Shown: positions 1-6,971, counted from the first letter of the stretch. The stretch is 7,118 nt of DNA from Candidatus Eiseniibacteriota bacterium (GCA_030630395.1 DAOVNE010000068.1:1-7118); one strand, 5' to 3'. A program made the numbers and translations. The notes: generated by a model not told the origin, from the letters alone.

Positions 1-539
1 AACGGGGCCGGGAGCAGGCGGAGGCGTTGGCAAGAGCGCTCAAGTCACCGCCGATTGTGGCCGTGTACACGAGCCCGCTTGCGAGAGCACTCGCTACGGC
101 GAGCGCGATCGCTGAGGTGCACGGGGTGGAACCGATCGTGGATGAGGCATTCAACAACATAGACCTGGGCGTTTGGCAGGGTGTGAAGAAGACGCACGTC
201 CGTGATACGGAGCCTGAGGCGTGGGTCCTTTGGACGACCGAGCCCGAGCATCTGAGGATTCCCGGAGGCGAGACGCTGGCCGAGATACGCGAGCGCGCCT
301 ATCCCCGGCTCCTGGATCTTGCCGCCAGGCACGATGGCGGGCGGATCGCAATCGTCACCCACCGGTCGGTCTCGCGTGTCTTGGCAGGCGCCCTGCTCGG
401 CATGACGGAAGGGTATTTCTGGAAATTCTACATGGACAACGCCGGGTACTCGCTCATCCAGTACAACGGAAGCGGTTTCATGATAGTCCAATGGAACGAG
501 AACTGTCATCTCTCTGGAAAGGTCATTGAACGCTACTAG
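1..539 (+). CDS. Histidine phosphatase (phosphoglycerate mutase-like) family protein, C-terminal part
   Basis: This gene runs in from the left edge; the reading frame is open from base 3 and ends at TAG 537-539, leaving 178 visible residues. The family uses a histidine nucleophile in an N-terminal RHG motif to remove or transfer phosphate from small metabolites or proteins. That motif lies upstream of the window, and about 30 residues are probably missing. The visible part begins with GREQAEALA, the stretch that normally follows it. Family motifs come next: TSPLARALATA, then IDLGVWQG, then IPGGETLAEIRERA, then the second active-site histidine in IVTHR (codon 360-362), then NAGYSLIQY near the end. 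The TTG at base 27 is an internal codon, not the start. The acidic residue often found just before the IDLG motif is asparagine here (codon 156-158). The substrate cannot be told: alpha-ribazole phosphatase-like, broad-specificity phosphatase and mutase are all possible. The gene is followed closely by the tricorn-like gene on the same strand, so they may be co-transcribed. Confidence 0.88.
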   Translation, partial: RGREQAEALARALKSPPIVAVYTSPLARALATASAIAEVHGVEPIVDEAFNNIDLGVWQGVKKTHVRDTEPEAWVLWTTEPEHLRIPGGETLAEIRERAYPRLLDLAARHDGGRIAIVTHRSVSRVLAGALLGMTEGYFWKFYMDNAGYSLIQYNGSGFMIVQWNENCHLSGKVIERY

Positions 540-553
540 TGGAGAAACATTCG

Positions 554-559
554 AGGAGG
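554..559 (+). promoter_or_regulatory. Ribosome binding site of the tricorn-like gene
   Basis: AGGAGG is a full Shine-Dalgarno match. It sits 2 bases before ATG 562 and 5 bases before the in-frame TTG 565. The short spacing to ATG makes TTG 565 a real alternative; the protein differs by one residue. The site lies in the 22-base gap after the phosphatase gene, and it argues against the longer TTG 526 start. Confidence 0.65.
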
Positions 560-561
560 GC

Positions 562-3500
562 ATGTTGAAGACCCATCGAGGAGCGGACGCTCGCAACCTG
601 TGTTCCATCGGGATCCGGGCCGCGCTCATGCTGTCGGTCATCCTGGTCATGGCCGTGACGGCGTGTGCCCAGGATCCGGTCATGAACGCCAGGCAGCCGG
701 CGCCTTCGCCGGATGGGGGCGCGATAGCTTTCTCCCACATGGGCGATCTGTGGCGTGTTTCCTCCGACGGGGGAAGGGCAGAGCGCCTGAGTGTTCACGA
801 TGCATATGACGATACCCCGCGGTGGTCTCCGGATGGAGCGACACTGGCTTTCACGTCTGACAGGATGGGAAATGGGGACGTCTACATGATGGACGCTCTG
901 GGTGGCGTTCCCCAGAAGCTCACTCACCATGACGCCTGGGACAGGGTTCAATGCTGGGCCCGCGACGGCGGCTCCGTCTTCTTCACATCTACACGGGACA
1001 CGACCGAGAGCGAGCTCTACGAGATCGCCATCACCGGCGGCATGCCGCGCAGGATCATCGCTGATGATGCGTACAACGTCTCCGTCTCGCCGGACGGCCG
1101 CTGGATCGCGTTCGTACGTGGGCACACACCGTGGTGGCGCAAGCACTATCGGGGAAGCGCCTCGCGCGACATCTGGATTCGCGCCTACGACGGAGGTCCC
1201 AGCTACCACATCGTATCCTACGCCGGTGACGATGATAGACCGATGTGGGGGAGCGACGGCCGGACACTCTTCTTCATGTCCGAGCGCGACGATGCGGTGC
1301 CGAACATCTGGAAGGTGATCCTCGATCTGCCGGACGATGATGGAGAGCCGCAAGTCACAGGACCTGCATCGCAGGTGACGTTCCACGATCACGATGGCGT
1401 GCAGGCTGCGGCCATCTCTGAGGATGGGACCCTGATCGTCTACGAGTGGGACGCGGGTATCTGGAAGCTGGCCGCAGACGGTGGAGAGCCGGAGTATGTG
1501 GAGATCTTCGCACCGAGCGACAAGAGGTGGAATGAGAACCTCAGACTGACACTGTCGAGCGGGGTGTCGAAGTACGCGCTGAATCCGGATGAATCGCAAC
1601 TCGCTCTCATCGTGCGGGGAGAGGTCTTTGTCTGTCCCTTCGATGATGGTGAAACCGGGACCGCTTTACGGATCACCGAGACGGCGGCGCGCGAGCGTGA
1701 GCTGGCCTGGATGCCGGATGGTGAGACACTCCTGTTCACGTCTGATCGGAACGGAAACTACGACATCTTCGCTGTTCGATCGACGGATGAGGAAGAGGAG
1801 CGGCTCTCAAGATCACTCGCACGCGAGCTAGTGCAGCTGACGGATTCCCCGGAGGATGACGAGAGGCCGATGGTGTCGCCGGACGGCGAGACCATCGCGT
1901 ATCTGCACGGCGATGACTACCTCTGGACGATGGAGCCTGACGGTTCCAGGCAGAAAGAGCTTCTTCCCGATGCCGATGTCCTCCACGTCAGCTGGTCGCC
2001 CGACAGCAAGTGGATTGCCCTGTCAAGGACGACACTGGCACACAGGGAGGATATCTTCATTCTGCCGGCTGGAGGAGGGGAAGCGCACAACATCACCGCC
2101 CATCCCAATGACGATTTTCAGCCGCAATGGACGGACGACGGAAAGCGTCTCTCTTTCGCATCACGGACCGACGACGGCCAGTTCATCCTGAAGTACGTCT
2201 GGCTCGCTCGCGAGGACTACTGGATGACCGACGAGGAGCGTGAGGACGCCGAGGCTGAGGCGGACCCAGGCAAAGATGAGGAGGCGGAGGACGAGGACGA
2301 TGCGGGCGTCGTCGTTGAGATAGAGTTTGATGATATCAACGAGCGCACCGTCACGATCATGAACATGCGGGGCGGATACGACTTCTACTCGGCGACTCCG
2401 GATGGTCATCATTTCGCTTTCCGCTCGGGAACGCTCGGAAGCGACGACATGTGGATAGTCGACTGGGAGGGCAACAGACTCCACCAGGTCTCCGAGGGAG
2501 GAGCAGGTCCGGAGGAGATCACGTGGGATCAGGATGGAACGACCTGCTACTACATAAGCCACGGCAGGTTGAAGAGTGTGTCGATATCCCCCGATGATGG
2601 GAGCATCAGCGGTAGGTCGGGCGTAGGCTTCTCCGTCAGGACGACCGTGAATACTCCGGATGAGCGGCGTCAAATGTTCAACGAGGCGTGGCGGCTCCTG
2701 TGGAAGGGCTTCTACGACCCGGAGTTTCACGGTGTGGACTGGGAGGCGATGAGGGCGAAGTACGAGCCCTGGGCAATCGCCGCTTACACCGAAGAGGAGT
2801 TCCGTGCTGTTGTGAGAGAGATGATCGGCGAGCTCTCGGCATCGCACCTTGGCATCTACAAGTGGGGCGGTGGAGGCATCAACACCGGCAGGCTCGGTAT
2901 CCGGCATCTCGAGGATTGGGACGGTCCAGGAGTGAAAGTGAGGGACGTGATCCCCAACAGCCCGGCCGATCGAGCTGGTATTGAGTCCGGCGACTGTATC
3001 CTCTCGGTGGATGGCCGGGTGGTCGAGCGGGATGACAACTGGATGCGCCTTCTGGAGGATACGTCCGGTACCAGGATCATGATAGAGGTAGCGGACAATC
3101 CCGCGGGCAGGAATGCGCGTAAGGTTGAGATCCGCCCGGTGCGCGGAGGGACGCTTCGGCACCTGGTCTACGAGAACTGGGTGGAGGGGAATCGGAGGAC
3201 GGTGGAGGAGAACTCCGACGGTCGCGTCGGCTATCTGCACATAGCGGGGATGGGTGTGAGCAACTTCTTCAAGTTTGAGGAAGACCTGTTCGCTCAGGGC
3301 TCGGGCAAGGACGCTCTCGTCATCGACATCCGTGGGAACGGCGGTGGGTCTGTCCACGATCAGATCCTGAGGTTCCTGGACAGGCGCCCGTACGGATACA
3401 CGACGAGCAGGACGAGGCCCCCGACCAGGAACCCGCTCGAGCTGTGGGGGAAGCCACTCGTTCTCGTGATCGATGAGACGTGCTACAGCGATGCGGAGAT

Positions 3501-3777
3501 CTTCCCGATGGGATGGAAGGCTCTCGGTCTCGGTCCGGTAGTGGGTGTCCCAACATTCGGAGCCGTCATAGGAACGAACGATGTGAGGCTGATCGACGGG
3601 ACGATGTTCCGCGTTCCCGGCTCAGGCTGGTTCGATCTGGACGATCGCAATCTTGAGAACTGGGGCATCGAGCCCGATATCTTCGTGGAGTCACCTCCGG
3701 AGGAGGCCAGTCGCGGCCACGACGCGCAGCTTGAGAAGGCCGTCGAGGTCGTGCTTGAAGCCATCGAGGGTGAATAG
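562..3777 (+). CDS. Tricorn-type protease (beta-propellers, PDZ, S41 peptidase), exported
   Basis: Tricorn is a large self-compartmentalising serine protease that cuts peptides into short fragments. At 1071 residues this protein is about as long as the archaeal prototype. Residues 1-36 are an export signal: arginines, a hydrophobic core at about 20-34, then either a lipobox (VTAC, Cys35) or an ACA signal-peptidase site before QD. Two beta-propellers follow (about 40-300 and 320-690), built from PD40-type repeats with SPDG turns and strands such as IAFVRG. A strongly acidic stretch occupies about 557-582. The helical C1 domain (about 694-770) carries Ser761-His762 in SASHLG. A PDZ domain spans about 776-862. 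The S41 core carries DIRGNGGG, the nucleophile Ser976 with Asp977 in CYSDAEIF, and Glu1032 in NLENWGIEPD. These match the tricorn tetrad Ser745, His746, Ser965, Glu1023 as I recall it. ATG 562 was chosen for the nearby AGGAGG. The export signal is notable because archaeal tricorn is cytoplasmic. Family assignment is firm; location and substrate are inferred. Confidence 0.93.
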   Translation: MLKTHRGADARNLCSIGIRAALMLSVILVMAVTACAQDPVMNARQPAPSPDGGAIAFSHMGDLWRVSSDGGRAERLSVHDAYDDTPRWSPDGATLAFTSDRMGNGDVYMMDALGGVPQKLTHHDAWDRVQCWARDGGSVFFTSTRDTTESELYEIAITGGMPRRIIADDAYNVSVSPDGRWIAFVRGHTPWWRKHYRGSASRDIWIRAYDGGPSYHIVSYAGDDDRPMWGSDGRTLFFMSERDDAVPNIWKVILDLPDDDGEPQVTGPASQVTFHDHDGVQAAAISEDGTLIVYEWDAGIWKLAADGGEPEYVEIFAPSDKRWNENLRLTLSSGVSKYALNPDESQLALIVRGEVFVCPFDDGETGTALRITETAARERELAWMPDGETLLFTSDRNGNYDIFAVRSTDEEEERLSRSLARELVQLTDSPEDDERPMVSPDGETIAYLHGDDYLWTMEPDGSRQKELLPDADVLHVSWSPDSKWIALSRTTLAHREDIFILPAGGGEAHNITAHPNDDFQPQWTDDGKRLSFASRTDDGQFILKYVWLAREDYWMTDEEREDAEAEADPGKDEEAEDEDDAGVVVEIEFDDINERTVTIMNMRGGYDFYSATPDGHHFAFRSGTLGSDDMWIVDWEGNRLHQVSEGGAGPEEITWDQDGTTCYYISHGRLKSVSISPDDGSISGRSGVGFSVRTTVNTPDERRQMFNEAWRLLWKGFYDPEFHGVDWEAMRAKYEPWAIAAYTEEEFRAVVREMIGELSASHLGIYKWGGGGINTGRLGIRHLEDWDGPGVKVRDVIPNSPADRAGIESGDCILSVDGRVVERDDNWMRLLEDTSGTRIMIEVADNPAGRNARKVEIRPVRGGTLRHLVYENWVEGNRRTVEENSDGRVGYLHIAGMGVSNFFKFEEDLFAQGSGKDALVIDIRGNGGGSVHDQILRFLDRRPYGYTTSRTRPPTRNPLELWGKPLVLVIDETCYSDAEIFPMGWKALGLGPVVGVPTFGAVIGTNDVRLIDGTMFRVPGSGWFDLDDRNLENWGIEPDIFVESPPEEASRGHDAQLEKAVEVVLEAIEGE

Positions 3778-3792
3778 CACAGCGCTGCAGTC

Positions 3793-3818
3793 GGGGCTTG
3801 CCCAATAGCCCCCGGGCA
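3793..3818 (+). other. GC-rich intercistronic hairpin with two competing pairings
   Basis: GGGGCT (3793-3798) is complementary to AGCCCC (3807-3812) across an 8-base loop. The first five loop bases, TGCCC (3799-3803), are also complementary to GGGCA (3814-3818). The two pairings compete; a pseudoknot holding both looks too tight because the connecting loops are 0 and 1 base. No U-run follows, so it is not a classical intrinsic terminator. It begins 16 bases after the tricorn stop codon and could be an mRNA processing or stability element, or chance in GC-rich DNA. Confidence 0.35.
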
Positions 3819-3827
3819 CCACATATT
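3798..3827 (+). promoter_or_regulatory. Weak candidate promoter for the beta-barrel gene
   Basis: TTGCCC (3798-3803) and CATATT (3822-3827) are separated by 18 bases and each match the sigma70 consensus at four of six positions. The site would start transcription near 3834 and give a leader of about 40 bases. It overlaps the GC-rich hairpin. The 98-base gap before the next gene makes an own promoter reasonable, but this match is weak. Read-through from the tricorn gene is the alternative. Confidence 0.2.
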
Positions 3828-3863
3828 GATCTCTGTTGATCGAGCCACATGAATTCCCACGCA

Positions 3864-3869
3864 GGGGAG
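3864..3869 (+). promoter_or_regulatory. Ribosome binding site deciding the start of the beta-barrel gene
   Basis: GGGGAG lies 6 bases before ATG 3876. It supports that start over the in-frame ATG 3849, which has no comparable site and would put a charged nonapeptide in front of the signal peptide. Confidence 0.7.
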
Positions 3870-3875
3870 ACGAGA

Positions 3876-4427
3876 ATGAAGACTCTACTTGTTGCGCTGT
3901 CGCTTCTACTGCTTCTTGCCGGAACCACCGTGACTCATGCGGGTCTTCTGAATGTGGGCGTCGGCGTGTACGGCGGAATGAGCATGCCCATCGAGCTGGA
4001 CGCGGAGATGGGATCGATCGTCGGGGTGAGAATGAAGGTGCTTCCCGCCATACCTCTCATTGGTGTTGAGGCGTACTACGCGACCATCAATCAGAAGTCG
4101 CCCCGCGACCTGTGGGACGAACAGGATCTTGACATCGTCTTCGGGGGCGACACGTATACCACCTTCGGTGCGAACCTACTGATCGGGGGGGTGAACGCGC
4201 CGGGCTTCAGGACGTTTGGTATCGCGGGCGTCAACTTCGTGGAGTTTGAGGATCACGGCGTAACGGAGTTCAAGTACGGCGGCGAACTCGGCATCGGCGT
4301 GGAGATCGTGCCGCCCTTCATCGGCCTCGGAATCGAGGGGCGGGCCTCAGTGATGCTCCTCGGTTGGGACGAGGGCCCCGACAGGAAACTCACCACAGTG
4401 ACGGTGGGGGTCAACTACTACTTCTAG
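3876..4427 (+). CDS. Small exported beta-barrel-like (outer membrane) protein
   Basis: This 183-residue protein has no name I can give. It opens with a clear Sec signal peptide: MKT, a leucine-rich core at residues 4-15, and a likely cut after THA at residue 22. The mature part is rich in glycine and in alternating polar/hydrophobic segments ending in aromatic residues. Examples are GVGVYGGMSM, VGVRMKV, FGIAGVNFVEF and GIGVEIV, with turn-like loops between them. It ends in VTVGVNYYF. A terminal aromatic residue after an amphipathic strand is the usual signature of an outer-membrane beta-barrel; the length would allow about eight strands. No conserved cysteines, catalytic motif or lipobox are visible. 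It lies 98 bases after the tricorn-like gene on the same strand and just before a strong hairpin, so it is the last gene of this rightward block. Outer-membrane location is inferred from composition and C-terminus. A periplasmic beta-rich protein is the alternative. Confidence 0.8.
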   Translation: MKTLLVALSLLLLLAGTTVTHAGLLNVGVGVYGGMSMPIELDAEMGSIVGVRMKVLPAIPLIGVEAYYATINQKSPRDLWDEQDLDIVFGGDTYTTFGANLLIGGVNAPGFRTFGIAGVNFVEFEDHGVTEFKYGGELGIGVEIVPPFIGLGIEGRASVMLLGWDEGPDRKLTTVTVGVNYYF

Positions 4428-4451
4428 CCGCAGGTGCATGACCGCTCATAG

Positions 4452-4481
4452 CGAAGCCCCCGCCATGCGACGGGGGCTTCG
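4452..4481 (+). terminator. Hairpin terminator between convergent genes
   Basis: CGAAGCCCCCG (4452-4462) and CGGGGGCTTCG (4471-4481) form a perfect 11-bp stem around an 8-base loop. Five more pairs, two of them G-U on the plus-strand transcript, extend it to 4447-4486. The plus-strand transcript continues with a loosely U-rich stretch (TTGTGTCAATTGTGTTTG). The minus-strand side has no U-run. It starts 24 bases after the beta-barrel gene and lies 29 bases past the subtilase stop codon, so it best serves the rightward genes and may act weakly in both directions. Confidence 0.75.
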
Positions 4482-4510
4482 TTGTGTCAATTGTGTTTGA
4501 TCCGACGGCG

Positions 4511-6907
4511 CTACTTCAAGAGCGTCATCTTTCTCGTCGCCTTCTCCCCGCCGTAGGAGAGTTCCATGAAGTAGATGCCGCTTGCCGCTGCGTATCCGTT
4601 CGCTTCACATCCGTTCCAGGTCACAGTGTGACTCCCCGGATCCTGGATGCGGTCCACGAGCGTCGTCACGAGCCGGCCGTCGATGGTGTAGATGCTGAGG
4701 GTCGTCCTCGCCATCCCGGCCTCCACCGGATTCAACGCGTAGCTGATCGTGGTCAACGGGTTGAACGGGTTGGGAGCGATCCCGGTGATCGAGAATGCTC
4801 GCCCGGCTGGGATGATGTCGTCGTCACCGACGCCCGTATCCTCAGGCCAGTTGGCGAACGAACCCGTGATTGCCAGCGCAAACGCCTGCGGGGCGTGCGG
4901 TACCGTGGCCCCAGACACCGTGATCGTGTATGTGCCCGGTGTCGGGCTGTTGAGCCGTACGACCTCCTCGACGTTGCGCGAGTCGGCTGCTCCGCCGGTT
5001 GTGGACTGGCCACCACTGAACACATTGCCGAGGTAGGTGCCGCCGGGTCCCGCCACGGTCATGTTGAGGTTGTTCTGAATGGCCACGGAGGCGCCGCTCG
5101 ATGCGGGGTAGTCACTCCAGACGAGGACGATCTCAAGGGGAACCGATGACGAGTCGACCTCGAACTCAAACTGATCGGTTCCACCCTGGCTCACGCCCGG
5201 TGTGATGTCGTGGGCGATAAACTCCCTGGCGTCGCCTTCAAAGAACAGCACGTCGTCCAGGAGCACGCGTCCCCATCCCTCGTTGTAGTTCGGGATGTCG
5301 GCTGAGGCCATGTCCGTGGCGGAGTTCATGAGACAGGCCTTGACCAGCGCCGCGCTCGGATTCACGCCATCGTCGGGGACCTCTTCGCCGCTTGGATACC
5401 ACCCCTCCTCGAAGTACTGGCGAGTGAGTGCGGCGCATCCGGCGACGGCCGGGGCCGCCATCGATGTCCCCTGGAACGGGGATCCCACGACCGCACATGT
5501 CTGTGACGGCGGGTTGCCGGGATGGTTATTCGCCGAGTTCACATACGTGTCGCTTGCCTCGCCACCCGGCGCGCACAGCGTCGGCTTGTAGCGATTGTCG
5601 AACGCGGGTCCTCTGCTCGAGTACCCAGCCATCGTGTTCTGATTGAATGGCCTCCTCGTGGCGCCTACCGTGATGCAGTTCTTGGCCGTGCCCGGGTATC
5701 CAACGGTCCCTGAGCCCGGTCCTGCATTGCCCGCGGCGAAGACGATGAGGAAGTCCTTGTTGGTCCACATGAAGCTGTCGACGCTCTGCGCGTACGAGTC
5801 GTAGCTGTTCTCAGAGCCGCCCCAGGAGTTCGAGTGGATCCGGGCTCCGGCGTTGTACGCGTCCTGATACGCCGGTGTCAGGCTGGTGGGAACGCCGATA
5901 GTACCGGTGGTGCAGGCCCACTCATCGTCCGTGCCGATATCCTGCATCATCAGCTTCGCCTTGTAGGCGACTCCGTTGTAGCTGTAGTTGCCGGGATTGA
6001 CGTAGGACTGGTCCCCGGCGAGCGTGCCGCACACGTGTGTTCCGTGACCCGTGTCGCATCCGTCGTAGGCTACGCCGGTGCCGTAGATCGTGTAGTCGTA
6101 GACCTTGCGGTTTGTCGGCCCGGGTGGGTTGCCCCCGTCACGGAACCAACACGAGTTGTAGTCGAGTCCGGAGTCCATGACGGCGACCAGCTGGTCCTCT
6201 CCGTGGATGCCCTTGTCCCAGATTGGAGTTTGGGATGAGACGTTGGACTGAACGCACCAGACGCCGCGATCGTTCATGAGGAGGAACTCGGGCTTCTCCT
6301 CGATCCACCAGACGTCCATCAGCCTCGCGATTGAGTTCACGGCGGTCGGGGAGGCGTGAACGACGATGAGCTTCTCCATCCCGTTGTCCGATGAACTGAG
6401 GACCTTCCCCCCGAGTGCCGTGATGGACGCCGACGTGGCTTCGATATCGTCGAAGACGCGAACCATCAGCGTCAGGAACGAATCAGCGGCCCGATGAGGA
6501 TCCTGGAACTCGTGGGTTCCGATCGTCGGGCTCATCTTGTATGCGGGGTGGAACGGACCGGTCCACGTGACCTCATCCATCTCCGCGAAACCTGCGCGAG
6601 CATCGGTAGTCGCGCGTACGATGTACGTGTTGTCTGGAATGTAGGCGATGAGTTCTCCGCCGGCTGCGATGACCGCATCCTTGCGGGCGTCGGTCGGCGG
6701 TCCCGAGAGCTGGACGAGGTAGTATCCGGCTTCCCCAGCATCGGGCTCCTGAGCGCGAAGCCAGGAGGCCACGGCGGGCTCGCCTTCAGTTGGATCGAAG
6801 CTCATTGTGATGAGATGGATGGCATCACCCGCTGTCGCGGACAGCGTGGCGCAGGCCAGCAACAGAACAGAGACAAGCAACGCGATCGTGCGAAGAGCTC
6901 TCGACAC
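4511..6907 (-). CDS. Secreted subtilisin-like (S8) serine protease with C-terminal type IX-style sorting domain
   Basis: This 798-residue extracellular serine endopeptidase starts at GTG 6907, chosen for AGGAGG 5 bases upstream. Residues 1-26 form a signal peptide (MSRALRT, hydrophobic core, ATA). Residues about 60-130 resemble the prodomain of KP-43-type subtilases (YYLVQLSGP, IAYIPDNTYIVR, HPAYKMSP). The catalytic domain (about 225-550) has all key residues: Asp245 in VAVMDSGLD, His288 in GHGTHV, oxyanion Asn394 in AAGNAG, and nucleophile Ser482 in GTSMAAP. It also holds ten cysteines (218, 253, 284, 293, 332, 411, 445, 471, 491, 525), which suggests disulfides. A beta-sandwich domain (about 560-682; VLVWSDYPAS, PGTYTITVSG, FALAITG) follows, as in KP-43. 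Residues about 704-798 are a FlgD-Ig/type IX sorting-like tail (APNPFNP, SIYTIDGRLV, SGIYFMEL, final KMTLLK), expected to direct export or surface attachment in FCB-group bacteria. The gene converges on the rightward block and has its own promoter. Family and catalysis are firm; the KP-43 subgroup and secretion route are inferred. Confidence 0.94.
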   Translation of the reverse strand: MSRALRTIALLVSVLLLACATLSATAGDAIHLITMSFDPTEGEPAVASWLRAQEPDAGEAGYYLVQLSGPPTDARKDAVIAAGGELIAYIPDNTYIVRATTDARAGFAEMDEVTWTGPFHPAYKMSPTIGTHEFQDPHRAADSFLTLMVRVFDDIEATSASITALGGKVLSSSDNGMEKLIVVHASPTAVNSIARLMDVWWIEEKPEFLLMNDRGVWCVQSNVSSQTPIWDKGIHGEDQLVAVMDSGLDYNSCWFRDGGNPPGPTNRKVYDYTIYGTGVAYDGCDTGHGTHVCGTLAGDQSYVNPGNYSYNGVAYKAKLMMQDIGTDDEWACTTGTIGVPTSLTPAYQDAYNAGARIHSNSWGGSENSYDSYAQSVDSFMWTNKDFLIVFAAGNAGPGSGTVGYPGTAKNCITVGATRRPFNQNTMAGYSSRGPAFDNRYKPTLCAPGGEASDTYVNSANNHPGNPPSQTCAVVGSPFQGTSMAAPAVAGCAALTRQYFEEGWYPSGEEVPDDGVNPSAALVKACLMNSATDMASADIPNYNEGWGRVLLDDVLFFEGDAREFIAHDITPGVSQGGTDQFEFEVDSSSVPLEIVLVWSDYPASSGASVAIQNNLNMTVAGPGGTYLGNVFSGGQSTTGGAADSRNVEEVVRLNSPTPGTYTITVSGATVPHAPQAFALAITGSFANWPEDTGVGDDDIIPAGRAFSITGIAPNPFNPLTTISYALNPVEAGMARTTLSIYTIDGRLVTTLVDRIQDPGSHTVTWNGCEANGYAAASGIYFMELSYGGEKATRKMTLLK

Positions 6908-6912
6908 AATGA

Positions 6913-6918
6913 CCTCCT
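6913..6918 (-). promoter_or_regulatory. Ribosome binding site of the subtilase gene
   Basis: Read on the minus strand this is AGGAGG, followed by TCATT and GTG at 6907-6905. Full consensus and ideal 5-base spacing fix the GTG start and predict good translation. Confidence 0.85.
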
Positions 6919-6971
6919 ATTGCCGAATGGCGAAACAGCGTTATCTGCAGAACGTGACGCAAGAGCGGGTC

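Noticed and set aside
45..740. 231-codon antisense frame across the phosphatase gene
   Set aside because: The sense strand has strong family motifs; the antisense product has none.
523..1599. 358-codon antisense frame
   Set aside because: It overlaps the phosphatase end and the tricorn start on the other strand, is rich in Arg, Val and Ile without domain features, and is a codon-bias shadow.
2161..3357. 398-codon open frame antisense to the tricorn-like gene
   Set aside because: It lies wholly inside a well-supported gene with clear domains. Its translation shows no recognisable motif and it lacks a ribosome binding site. Long antisense frames are common in GC-rich coding DNA.
3793..3818. 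Intrinsic terminator after the tricorn gene
   Set aside because: The stem is only six pairs and is followed by CCGGGCACC rather than a U-run.
3849..3875. Longer N-terminus of the barrel protein from ATG 3849
   Set aside because: It would put charged residues ahead of a complete signal peptide, and the ribosome binding site at 3864-3869 points to ATG 3876.
4484..5149. 221-codon plus-strand frame opposite the subtilase C-terminus
   Set aside because: It begins inside the terminator hairpin region and mirrors the sorting domain; its composition is Arg/Val-rich shadow sequence.
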